DNA of 64,000 nt from Cohnella silvisoli. Lineage in GTDB: Bacteria; Bacillota; Bacilli; Paenibacillales; Paenibacillaceae. The first letter of the stretch is position 1. The number at the start of each line of letters is the position of its first letter. Shown piece by piece: positions 1 to 7,813 of the stretch. The stretch lies in contig NZ_JAIOAP010000028.1 of the NCBI RefSeq assembly GCF_021190915.1, positions 1 through 64,000 on the forward strand, in the 5' to 3' direction. The position numbers were made by a program, and so were the translations under genes. The notes beneath the pieces are model-generated. The model was not told the DNA's origin. It worked only from the letters and a program-made list of their open reading frames with translations, and ran no database searches.

Positions 1-138
1 GACGACCTACCTTCGCCAGCCCCAGTAACCAGTATGGACAATATTTTCATTCATCAGTGGTGCCGCGTAGCGGCATGTAAGTCTTATATGTTGAAATAGG
101 GTACTGATTTTATACTTTCTTATATGTTAAAGAAGCTG

Positions 139-158
139 CCCATAAGCTTACTTATGGG
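139..158. repeat. Palindrome resembling an insertion-sequence end
   Basis: An 8-base perfect inverted repeat (CCCATAAG at 139-146 and CTTATGGG at 151-158, 4-base loop) sits exactly where the kinase fragment at 152-373 loses its homology. Read on the minus strand, the kinase frame runs into GAGGCTGTCCCATAAG, which looks like the terminal sequence of some insertion sequences and supplies its stop codon. Bases 1-138 hold no gene I recognise. That this is an IS scar is inferred; no transposase is visible. Confidence 0.35.
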
Positions 159-373
159 ACAGCCTCATAAAACTCCCATTCCCCGGACAGCTTAACCGAG
201 CCCTGTTGACGAAAGTCCCACCTCGTCAAATCCAACTCGCCATGCACCGCTGCCGGCAGCGGGCTCGTCTGCGACGGTTTTGGCAGTAGCAGAAGGGCCG
301 ATGCTGCCAGCGTGAAAGCCAATACTGCGACGACCCCTATGATTTTGATATATCGGATTCGAATTGGGCTCAT
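152..373 (-). pseudogene. 5'-terminal fragment of a 7TM-DISM-type sensor kinase
   Basis: The 73 codons begin at ATG 373 after an AAGGA ribosome binding site. They encode a membrane segment (about residues 8-29) and the start of an extracellular domain with LDLTRWDFRQQGSVKLSGEW, the usual opening of Paenibacillus 7TM-DISM receptors, which in kinases of this kind are followed by seven membrane helices and a kinase core of several hundred residues. Homology stops at EFYE; the last residues AVP and the stop come from the palindromic IS-like sequence at 139-158. I read it as a receptor gene broken by an insertion and non-functional. An earlier in-frame start at 499 lacks a ribosome binding site. 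Confidence 0.6.
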
Positions 374-502
374 GGTATCCTTCTTTATTGGTCGGATATG
401 ATGTCCCTCCCATTTTAATGCATCTTTGCTAATTAGGAAAAGATAAAAGTTGACACAATAGGGGTTAATCACCCCCCTCGGCAGTCCACCAAACAACAAA
501 GA

Positions 503-522
503 ACCACGCCAATGGACGTGGT
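503..522 (-). terminator. Weak stem-loop downstream of the VOC gene
   Basis: ACCACG and CGTGGT pair around an 8-base loop about 50 bases past the stop of the VOC gene at 570. The stem is only 6 bp and the U-tract is poor, so it may be a weak terminator or a chance hairpin. Confidence 0.3.
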
Positions 523-569
523 AGTTAATTTCCCTATCCTAATCAACTTGACTTTCTACGGACGTTCGA

Positions 570-1007
570 TCAAGAATCGGCACTAGCCTCTATCTCCCAT
601 TCTGGATTCCAAACTACTTCCCATAGATGACCATCTGGATCAAGGAAGTGGCCAGAATATCCTCCCCAAAAGGCATCGTGTGCAGGGTCCGTTATAATGG
701 CACCTGCCTTACGAGCTTGTTCCATGATCTTATCCACTTCTTCTTTGCTAGCAACATTGTGACCCATCGTCATTTCAGATGAGCTTGGCGATGCCAATGT
801 AACCTTGGTCTCATGAGCGAGATCCCGACGATTCCAGATGGCGAGCTTTAAACCTGCTTGCAAGTCGAAAAATGCGACCGCTCCATGTTCGAACTCTCTG
901 CCTATTATACCTTGTGTCGGGAAACCCAATCCGTCCCGGTAGAAAGCCAATGATCTTTCCAAATCATCTACTCCAAGTGTGAGTACTGTAATGCGTGGCT
1001 TCATCAT
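570..1007 (-). CDS. VOC family (glyoxalase/bleomycin-resistance fold) protein
   Basis: A 145-residue single-domain protein of the vicinal oxygen chelate superfamily. The N-terminal repeat VLTLGVDDLERSLAFYRDGL and the C-terminal GHFLDPDGHLWEV are the two halves of the beta-alpha-beta-beta-beta fold; the late glutamate is the usual metal ligand in the family. Members act as small metal-dependent lyases or dioxygenases or bind drugs; the substrate here cannot be read. The start at 1007 follows a GGAGGAC site; a second ATG at 1004 is equally possible. It lies 88 bases downstream of the AraC-type gene on the same strand, so the two may be co-transcribed. It is unlike the two-domain PhnB-type protein at 2136. 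Confidence 0.85.
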   Translation of the reverse strand: MMKPRITVLTLGVDDLERSLAFYRDGLGFPTQGIIGREFEHGAVAFFDLQAGLKLAIWNRRDLAHETKVTLASPSSSEMTMGHNVASKEEVDKIMEQARKAGAIITDPAHDAFWGGYSGHFLDPDGHLWEVVWNPEWEIEASADS

Positions 1008-1095
1008 ATCATTTGTCCTCCATGAATCATTTTTTTCATGCTCGCTTATATGATCGCCTATACTATTCTTTAATAATTGTAAAAAACGGACACGT

Positions 1096-1905
1096 TTATT
1101 TGAAAACTTGTTTAGGCGCCAACCCGTAAAAACGTTTGAAATTGTGAATAAAGTGCGGTTGATCGTAATATCCGTATTTGACAGCCATATCCGTGAAAAG
1201 AGATGAAGTATCCATATAGAGTTCCTGCAAGAGACTCTGAAATTGAATGATTCCTAAAAGTTCTTTTGGGCCAACCCCTAGTTCCTTCTGAAAGATTCTT
1301 CTTACATGTCTTTCACTGTAACTGAGTTCTTCCGCCAGAGCGCGAACGGTCAGCATTCCTTGACTAGCATACATATATTGCATGCTCCATTGTAGTAGTT
1401 GATCGGATTGAGACTCACTGCGAAACAACTGCTTTAACAATAGGTGTTCGACCTGTTCAATTATTTCCGATACTTCATTGGCGGTTTGAACTTCCTCCAT
1501 TATAAACTCTACTTCTTTCCCCCATAGGTCTTCAAGAAACACACGATATCCGATCATCTCTGAAACAGGATATCTTAAAAATCGGCGGGCTTTATCCGAA
1601 AAGAAGCGGATGCCGAATAAGGAGTAATTTCGTGTCAAGTTTATCGTTTCAAATGTAGTCATCAACCCCGCCACAAAGGCTCCTTTGGAAAAGGACGAGG
1701 CTCTTAGGTCAAAAATAATATCTACGCATCCATCCGGTATAATACGATGCAATTTGCTGTTATCAGACAAATTGAATTCTACGGTCCAATAACAAGCTAC
1801 ATGAGATTCCAACCCCTTGCTTGGTAAAAATTCACGATATCGATAATCGGAATCCTGTAACTCATTTTGTAATAAAGGCGGTTGCAAAGGAAGATAGATC
1901 CCCAT
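1096..1905 (-). CDS. AraC family transcriptional regulator (DUF6597-type N-terminus)
   Basis: A 269-residue regulator. Residues about 20-120 match the DUF6597-like sensing domain common in Bacillota AraC proteins (CYWTVEF followed by HRIIPDGCVDIIFDL). Residues about 165-268 form the paired helix-turn-helix DNA-binding domain, with ALAEELSYSERHVRRIF in the first and the closing MAVKYGYYDQPHFIHNFKRF in the second. The start at 1905 has a GAAGGGGG site. The VOC gene lies just downstream and is its probable partner; the PhnB-like gene at 2136 diverges from it across about 230 bases, so it may control either. The ligand is unknown. Confidence 0.85.
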   Translation of the reverse strand: MGIYLPLQPPLLQNELQDSDYRYREFLPSKGLESHVACYWTVEFNLSDNSKLHRIIPDGCVDIIFDLRASSFSKGAFVAGLMTTFETINLTRNYSLFGIRFFSDKARRFLRYPVSEMIGYRVFLEDLWGKEVEFIMEEVQTANEVSEIIEQVEHLLLKQLFRSESQSDQLLQWSMQYMYASQGMLTVRALAEELSYSERHVRRIFQKELGVGPKELLGIIQFQSLLQELYMDTSSLFTDMAVKYGYYDQPHFIHNFKRFYGLAPKQVFK

Positions 1906-2135
1906 ATTATTCCCCCTTCTTTATACCATCATGAATAATTCTAATATACCGTTAACGTTACCGTAAGGACAATATTCGGTGCAATTTCATGGGCGACCTA
2001 TAACGACTTGACGAAGCACCCCTTCGACAAGCTCATTTTATTCCATCCAAAAAAGCAATCGGAAAGAAACGTAAAATCCATCCTCGTGTTAAAATAAAAA
2101 AAGTGCCCCTTATTATAAAAAAGGAGGAAAATATC

Positions 2136-3065
2136 ATGAGTGATGCGAAAAGAGGTCTTATGCAACCCATCACCCCGCATTTGTGGTTCGACAAGGAGGC
2201 GAAAGAAGCCGCGGAGTTCTATTGCTCCATATTCCCGGATTCCAAAATCACAAGCACGACGGCCTTACACGATACGCCCTCGGGTGATTGCGATCTCGTT
2301 TCTTTTCTCGTCTGCGGACATCCGTTTATGGCTATCTCTGCGGGGCCGCTCTTTAATTTCAATCCTTCTATCTCGTTTATCGTTAATTTCGATCCATCCC
2401 GGGAAATGAACGCTAGAGAAAAGATCGACGAGGTGTGGAGTAAGTTGTCTGAAGGCGGCATCTCGCTTATGGCGCTTGATAAGTACCCGTTCAGCGAACG
2501 GTATGGCTGGATTCAGGACAAGTACGGTGTTTCATGGCAGCTCATTTTGACGAATCCAGATGGGGAGCCGCGGCCCACGATTGTCCCCTCTCTAATGTTC
2601 GTGGGCAACAACTGCGGCAAGGCGGAAGAGGCACGCGAGTTCTATCTTTCGGTCTTCCGAAATGCCAAACCTGGCACCCTCTTCCGGTATGGCCCCGACC
2701 TGGAGCCGGACAAAGAGGGGACGGTTATGTTCACCGACTTCATGCTGGAAAACACCTGGTTTGCGGCAATGGACAGCGCGCAAGAACACAAGTTCCAATT
2801 CAACGAGGCGATTTCCCTGTTGGTCGAGTGTCAGACGCAGGAGGAAATTGACTACTACTGGGAAAAGCTTTCCGCCTTATCCAAGGCTGAGCAGTGCGGC
2901 TGGCTGAAAGACAAGTACGGCGTTTCGTGGCAGATCTCCCCCGCCGCACTGGACGAGATGATGACCAAGGGCACGCCGGAACAACGCGATCGCGTCACGA
3001 AGGCGTTCTTGAAGATGAAAAAGTTTAACATTGCGGAATTACAAAGAGCATTTCTTGGGAATTGA
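2136..3065 (+). CDS. Tandem PhnB-like VOC protein
   Basis: A 309-residue protein made of two PhnB/3-demethylubiquinone methyltransferase-like VOC domains (about residues 10-145 and 155-300). Each half carries an EFY-S-F motif after its first strand and ends with a GW-x2-DKYGVSWQ motif, showing internal duplication. Despite the old family name such proteins are generally not methyltransferases; their activity is mostly unknown. The start at 2136 follows AAGGAGG at ideal spacing; the frame is open back to 2103 but that start has no ribosome binding site. It is convergent with SLH-1, with a shared terminator between them, and stands as a single-gene unit. Confidence 0.85.
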   Translation: MSDAKRGLMQPITPHLWFDKEAKEAAEFYCSIFPDSKITSTTALHDTPSGDCDLVSFLVCGHPFMAISAGPLFNFNPSISFIVNFDPSREMNAREKIDEVWSKLSEGGISLMALDKYPFSERYGWIQDKYGVSWQLILTNPDGEPRPTIVPSLMFVGNNCGKAEEAREFYLSVFRNAKPGTLFRYGPDLEPDKEGTVMFTDFMLENTWFAAMDSAQEHKFQFNEAISLLVECQTQEEIDYYWEKLSALSKAEQCGWLKDKYGVSWQISPAALDEMMTKGTPEQRDRVTKAFLKMKKFNIAELQRAFLGN

Positions 3066-3116
3066 CCATCGCTGCCAGCGATGCGCTCTCCCACGTTGAT
3101 TAGTTTCACACCCATA

Positions 3117-3157
3117 AAAACCCGCCCAAATGGTTTTACTCCACTCAGGCGGGTTTT
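3117..3157. terminator. Bidirectional terminator between PhnB-like gene and SLH-1
   Basis: AAAACCCGCC (3117-3126) pairs perfectly with GGCGGGTTTT (3148-3157). A and T tracts are built into both arms, so it can stop transcripts from either of the convergent genes ending at 3065 and 3173. Confidence 0.85.
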
Positions 3158-3172
3158 GGTTATGAATGTAAA

Positions 3173-6100
3173 TCAATCTATCATTTCTAGCGCTTGCAGC
3201 GTCCTTATGAACACGGCTGCCGCCTGTGCGCGAGTTGTTTGGCCCTTCGGGCTGAACGTATCGGCCCCGGTGCCGGTCATGATGTTCAGCTTGACCATCA
3301 GGCGAACGTCCTCCAGATAGATCGCGTCCACACTTCCAATATCCTTGTAGCCGTCCAAGCTAACCCATTCCTTGGTGGTCGGCAGCTTATCAAGGGTAGT
3401 CACGACTGCCAGCATGCTCGCCATTTCCTCGCGGGTCAGAGGCTGATCTGGCTTGAAGTTAGTGCCGCTCACGAAGTCCAGTAGTCCAAGCTCCTTCGCT
3501 TTGGCTACGTCGCCGAAATACCACGCGCCGATCTTAACATCATCATAGGGTGCCGTGCTGCCGGTCGATGTGCCGCGTCCCAGCGCCCGGACTAACATGG
3601 CGGCAAACTCCGCTCTGGTGACCGTGCGATTCGGGTCGTACTTGCCATTGCCTACTCCTTCAACAAGCCCTTTCGCCGCCGCAAGCTGAACATCCGTTTT
3701 GCCCCAATGCCTCTGTATATCGGTAAAACTTGCTGCATTGTCTGCCACGACGTACACGCTGTTGGAGTATGAGCTGATCATCACATACCACACACCGTCG
3801 ATCTGTACCTTCTTGGCGGGGACAAACTCAAAGTTCATGCTCGTTTCGTTATAGCGGAACGCGCCCCATTGCGCGGGCATGTTCACCGTGTTCTTCGACA
3901 TCGGAATAACCCGAGTTAACGCCTTGCTGAATTGATCGGCCGTTCCTATGGGTTGCCCTGTCTTGGTATTAATGATATCAATGTGAAAATCCACAATCGC
4001 GCCAAGCACTTTTCCTTTAGGCAGGCCGGTTGCAACCGCCGCTTGTATATCCTTATCGCCGGACTTGTCGGTTAAAGCGATCTTGAAGCTAATGTCCTCG
4101 GCTTTGAGATTGTTTGCCGAAAGCAAGTCCTTCAGCCCCGGAATGATCGACGCCAGATTGACCGGCACTTGGTAGCTTCCGTAAGGGGTCTTAATCTCGA
4201 TGAAAAAGGTAGCGTTCTTGCCCTCAAAGCTCGTTAAAATGCTTGCCGGTATTTTCACATAGGCCACGCCGTCCTTAGGCGTCACTTCAAGCGTGACGGA
4301 CGGCTTCGTTGTGTCGATTTTATCCGGGTCAAGCGTTATTCCATTTTGGTCGATGATCGGCGGCATGACGATAGGTGTGGGGCTGCCTCCGTCGTAGATG
4401 ATGCCAGAGCTACCGCTTACTTTGACCGTTGCAGATTGGCCTGCAACTACTATGCCGTTCAGATCAACCGTCAAGTTATGAATTTTCGTGCTTGTACTCG
4501 CGTTCTGCGGAATCGTGACGGTTGCTGCTGAGCTTGTAGCACTGTTGATGATGGCTGTGGAGGCTTCCGCTCCGTCAATGTATACCTTTACCGTCTGCCC
4601 GGTAAGATTAACACCTGTTATTGTCGCAGTGGTGCTCCCCCCGGAGCTAGTAAAGCTTGTTGGATTAACGGAAATCCCCGTAATCTTAGGCGCAGCTACG
4701 GTGAAGCTTGCATTAGCTGCATCAAGTGTATTTCCATTCACGTTTTCTACCACGTCTCCGGCAACTTTAACCTCGTATGTGCCATCGGCTAACGTGCCGT
4801 TAAACGTCAGCGTATAGGTTCGAGCAGGCTCGTCATAACTAGCCGTGTAGGTTGAAAATGCCACGCTGTCCTTCTCCATACTGACGAGTGGTAGCGCATT
4901 GGAAGAAGTCAACTGTGCTCCACCTGCCACCCAATACACCGCTTCACTGACTGAAACGGTGACCGAGGTTGGCGGAGCAATGAATGTCTGATTGGCTGTG
5001 AAGCCTCCGAATGTTACCACGGGCTTGGTGGTGTCGTACATGAAACTTATTGTGTTTGACGCTGTATTGCGGTTTCCAGCTGCGTCAGTTGCCGCATTCG
5101 CCGTGACAGTTACCGTCACTGCCTGACCGCTCGTAGTCGGATTGATCGTGGCGGTGTATGTAGTTGTATTGGTAGCAACAAGATTTGAAACCGTACCGTT
5201 TCCAACAATAATATTGCCAGAAGCAAAACCACTTACGGCTTCGCTAAAAGTGATGGAAATCAGAAAAGCAGCGTTTACCGTGCCGCTGGCTGTGCTTGAT
5301 AGGACAACAGTCGGCGCTATGGCATCGATTTTCACTCCCACTGTACTGCCTGCGTTGTTAAGCGTTAATATCGCATCGTTGCCTGCTGCATCCTTAATCG
5401 AACCGCCATTCAGCGACAAGGCTCCAATGGCAATTCCGTTACTATCAAATTGTCCGGTTTGTACGGTGTATCTGAATAGCAACGCGTTTGTCCCCGAACC
5501 GCTTATATAGTCAGCTTGAACAACACTTGCTCCTATAACCAAATCGATATACGGCGTTCCAAAAACGACTACGGGCTCGTCCGTGTTTATGGTAAACAAT
5601 AGTGTATCACCGGCTTTATAAGTAGCAGCGTTCGGTACCCCTACACCATTTATCTCCGGAGGTTTTCCATCGATTGATGAATTGATGTTCACTCCCGCTG
5701 TACTTCCTACTGAATTTAGCGTTAATATCGCATCGACGCCTATTGCATCCTGTATCATACCGCCATTCAACGACAAGGCTCCTATGGTAATTCCGTTACT
5801 ATCGGATTGTGGGGTTTGTACGGTGTATCTGAATGTCAATGCGTTTGTCCCCGAACCGCTTACATAGGTAGCATAAACAGTTTGTGTTCCTACAACCAAT
5901 GCGATACTTGGAAAGCCCCCATTGGTGTCAACGACTACGGGTTCGTCCATGTTCACTATAAAATCCAAGTTCGCTCCTGCACCATAAGTGCCACCGGCAG
6001 GAACCGATACGCTAATCACAGACGGCGCAATGGTGTCGACAAAGTAATTGTTAGATACTGTGGTTCCGCTTCCCGCAACGCCTGCGATATTCACACTCGC

Positions 6101-6427
6101 ATAATTGAGCATGATATTGAAGGGACCACTGAGTTTACTGTGAGGCGGCGTGAGGGTTGCTGTATAGTTGATATTGTTACTAGTATAGAGCCCGTTAAGA
6201 GTGCAACTGCCGCCAACCGCTAAATCACTAAGGTCAAATCCAGTCACCGCTTCTGAGAAGGTGATCGTTACCAGTGACGTTTGACCGGGAGTCAGAATAT
6301 CGTCAGAGACTACAATGGTGGCCGTTAGAGGGGTGGCAAACGCTTTGTTGGTTAGGCACAAAGGCAGCAACCCTAAGATTATTAAACCTAAAAATAACTT
6401 CGACAGTTTACTTCTCACTTGATACAT
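3173..6427 (-). CDS. SLH-1: surface protein with bacterial Ig-like domains and three C-terminal SLH domains
   Basis: A 1,084-residue secreted protein. Residues 1-31 are a signal peptide (hydrophobic LFLGLIILGLLPLCL, then AFA). Next come Ig-like domains: two Big_12-type units with FSEAV-GF motifs, two long copies sharing YVSGSGTNAL/YISGSGTNAL and GITIGALSLNGG/GIAIGALSLNGG, and an IPT/TIG-like domain near residue 600. Residues about 665-880 form a cassette starting IDQNGITLDPDKIDT that recurs almost unchanged in SLH-3. Three SLH domains (about 895-1080) with TRAEF, TREEM and TRAQA motifs anchor the protein to pyruvylated wall polymer in this family. The ribosome binding site at 6427 is weak (GGGTAGTAGGG). 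A structural or adhesive role is inferred; no catalytic domain is seen. Confidence 0.85.
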   Translation of the reverse strand: MYQVRSKLSKLFLGLIILGLLPLCLTNKAFATPLTATIVVSDDILTPGQTSLVTITFSEAVTGFDLSDLAVGGSCTLNGLYTSNNINYTATLTPPHSKLSGPFNIMLNYASVNIAGVAGSGTTVSNNYFVDTIAPSVISVSVPAGGTYGAGANLDFIVNMDEPVVVDTNGGFPSIALVVGTQTVYATYVSGSGTNALTFRYTVQTPQSDSNGITIGALSLNGGMIQDAIGVDAILTLNSVGSTAGVNINSSIDGKPPEINGVGVPNAATYKAGDTLLFTINTDEPVVVFGTPYIDLVIGASVVQADYISGSGTNALLFRYTVQTGQFDSNGIAIGALSLNGGSIKDAAGNDAILTLNNAGSTVGVKIDAIAPTVVLSSTASGTVNAAFLISITFSEAVSGFASGNIIVGNGTVSNLVATNTTTYTATINPTTSGQAVTVTVTANAATDAAGNRNTASNTISFMYDTTKPVVTFGGFTANQTFIAPPTSVTVSVSEAVYWVAGGAQLTSSNALPLVSMEKDSVAFSTYTASYDEPARTYTLTFNGTLADGTYEVKVAGDVVENVNGNTLDAANASFTVAAPKITGISVNPTSFTSSGGSTTATITGVNLTGQTVKVYIDGAEASTAIINSATSSAATVTIPQNASTSTKIHNLTVDLNGIVVAGQSATVKVSGSSGIIYDGGSPTPIVMPPIIDQNGITLDPDKIDTTKPSVTLEVTPKDGVAYVKIPASILTSFEGKNATFFIEIKTPYGSYQVPVNLASIIPGLKDLLSANNLKAEDISFKIALTDKSGDKDIQAAVATGLPKGKVLGAIVDFHIDIINTKTGQPIGTADQFSKALTRVIPMSKNTVNMPAQWGAFRYNETSMNFEFVPAKKVQIDGVWYVMISSYSNSVYVVADNAASFTDIQRHWGKTDVQLAAAKGLVEGVGNGKYDPNRTVTRAEFAAMLVRALGRGTSTGSTAPYDDVKIGAWYFGDVAKAKELGLLDFVSGTNFKPDQPLTREEMASMLAVVTTLDKLPTTKEWVSLDGYKDIGSVDAIYLEDVRLMVKLNIMTGTGADTFSPKGQTTRAQAAAVFIRTLQALEMID

Positions 6428-6761
6428 ACCCTACTACCCACTCTCTAAGTTAGCGATTCACCGTGATATTCAAACCAAAACATACTGTTCTAACCAAATA
6501 CTAACCCAACAATAAACGGCTCACACCGTCGAAATATCGCCGGCAAGAAGACGCTCATCCAGTTATTTTCTATTATATAACAGAATGAGTTCTCATAGAT
6601 TAATTGGTTTTGAAACTGATTGCAGACTAATGTCATAGGCGCCACATTTGCCTGCTGCCACTTATAAATAATCGAATGGCCGTGCTTGCCGTGCTCATCC
6701 GCTTTGCTCTGTCTGTGGGGAACGCACCATTTTAGTTCGATCAGCTTAAGTCCAACCAAAC

Positions 6762-6983
6762 GAAGAAAGGGAAATCCTGCGGCTTGCTTTCCGTTTACGT
6801 CTAGTAAAGCCTATGCGTCCGAAAGATGTCGCAGAGCTGCTTCAAGTTGAAGGACAGAAAGCGAGAAAATGGCTTCACGGTTTAATCGATAAGGAATATC
6901 TTCTGCCAGCGGGAAAAGGGACCTATCGAATAAACGCTTTCTTGCTGTCACCTAAGGCCAAATGGGACAATCTGGCTCCATAA
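6762..6983 (+). pseudogene. Fragment of a winged-helix DNA-binding protein
   Basis: 74 codons open to a TAA at 6981 encode a helix-turn-helix with wing: RPKDVAELLQVEGQKARKWL, then LIDKEYLLPAGKGTYRI and a short C-terminus. There is no ribosome binding site, the only ATG (6813) is internal to the homologous part, and a stop lies just upstream, so this is the C-terminal remnant of a larger protein. Such domains end regulatory or replication proteins of mobile elements, but I cannot name the family. The bases between the SLH-1 start and this fragment (6428-6761) hold nothing convincing; an 89-codon minus-strand frame there lacks support. Confidence 0.4.
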
Positions 6984-7367
6984 GAACGAGGCGGCGACTA
7001 TTTTATCATCGTATCAGTCCGAGTTTCGTGCATTCGGTTAGACGATAAGATATAAAATATCGTATCGGCGTCGTTTTGAGCTTAAAATACTGAATTTACT
7101 CCCCCATACGATGAAAATCATCATTAGAAACAAAAAATGACCTGACAACTCGTGCAATACGATGAAAAGCATCGTAAGCACTCAGACGAAATAGGTCAGC
7201 CCTATATCACAGATCATTAATACTTTCCTAATTTAATGAAATAGGACTGCCCTTGCCCCGAATTTTATACTTTCTGATAGTTCAAAAAAGTCGAAAAAGC
7301 AATCCCCGAGCATCTTAAAGCTCCGGTTGAGTGCTTAGCTGTACATCTATCTGAGGACAAGATCGTA
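6984..7367. other. Non-coding stretch with repeated TACGAT-type palindromes
   Basis: No gene. The core ATACGAT/ATCGTAT occurs at about 7009, 7061, 7106 and 7157; the last forms a 7-bp perfect hairpin (TACGATG-AAAAG-CATCGTA, 7158-7176), and the copy at 7106 (ATACGATGAAAATCATC) is a near match. Further on, GAAATAGG followed by a C-x-GCCC motif occurs twice (about 7188 and 7239) and, with TTTTATACTTTCT, resembles bases 86-122 of the window. These could be operators, iteron-like sites or element ends; the sequence alone does not decide. Confidence 0.4.
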
Positions 7368-7712
7368 TTACTCCATTAATTGCAGTTCTCTTGCCCGTGC
7401 GATCGCCTGCCCTCGCCGTTTCACCTGGAGTTTTCCGTATAGACGAAACACATGGCTTTTGACCGTTGCTTCTGTGATCCCGAAACGAAAGGCGATTTCC
7501 TTAATAGATAAGCCTTCCGACAACGTATACAATATCTCCGTTTCACGGCTCGTCAGCCCAAACGCGATATTCGTTAATCGTGTGCCGGCCGCGGAACGTG
7601 GAAATGCAAAGGTAAGCATCAAGCCGTATGCGCCAAGCATGAATGTAAACGTTTCGTTGTTTCCATGCTTCAGGCCATAACGGACAAACCTGCAGCACAA
7701 CAAGCCATTCAA
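7368..7712 (-). pseudogene. Remnant of a large LuxR/AAA-type regulator
   Basis: The C-terminal 65 residues are a complete LuxR helix-turn-helix (LTSRETEILYTLSEGLSIKE, then EATVKSHVFRLYGKLQVK). The preceding 50 residues (CCRFVRYGLKHGNNETFTFM) resemble a mid-protein stretch of large AAA/TPR signalling ATPases, so the fragment seems to join distant parts of a regulator that would normally exceed 800 residues. The only start is a TTG at 7712 without a clear ribosome binding site, and the frame stays open back into the terminator at 7772. I infer an internal deletion and loss of function; a tiny DNA-binding protein cannot be excluded. Confidence 0.5.
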
Positions 7713-7771
7713 TTCAGGATTTGTTACGAATGCCGAAGTTCGGTTCCCATAAATAAAAGCATGTACCTCAT

Positions 7772-7806
7772 GAACAAACCCGACCGCTACCCGGTCGGGT
7801 TTGTTC
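7772..7806 (-). terminator. Terminator of the GH99-like operon
   Basis: A perfect 14-bp stem (GAACAAACCCGACC with GGTCGGGTTTGTTC) lies 8 bases past the stop of the gene at 7814. The U-tract is interrupted (UUUGUUC), but stem length and position fit the end of the long minus-strand operon. Confidence 0.8.
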
Positions 7807-7813
7807 TTTCACT

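Noticed and set aside
6490..6759. 89-codon minus-strand frame upstream of SLH-1
   Set aside because: No ribosome binding site, no recognisable motif, and it lies in decayed DNA beside a gene fragment on the other strand.
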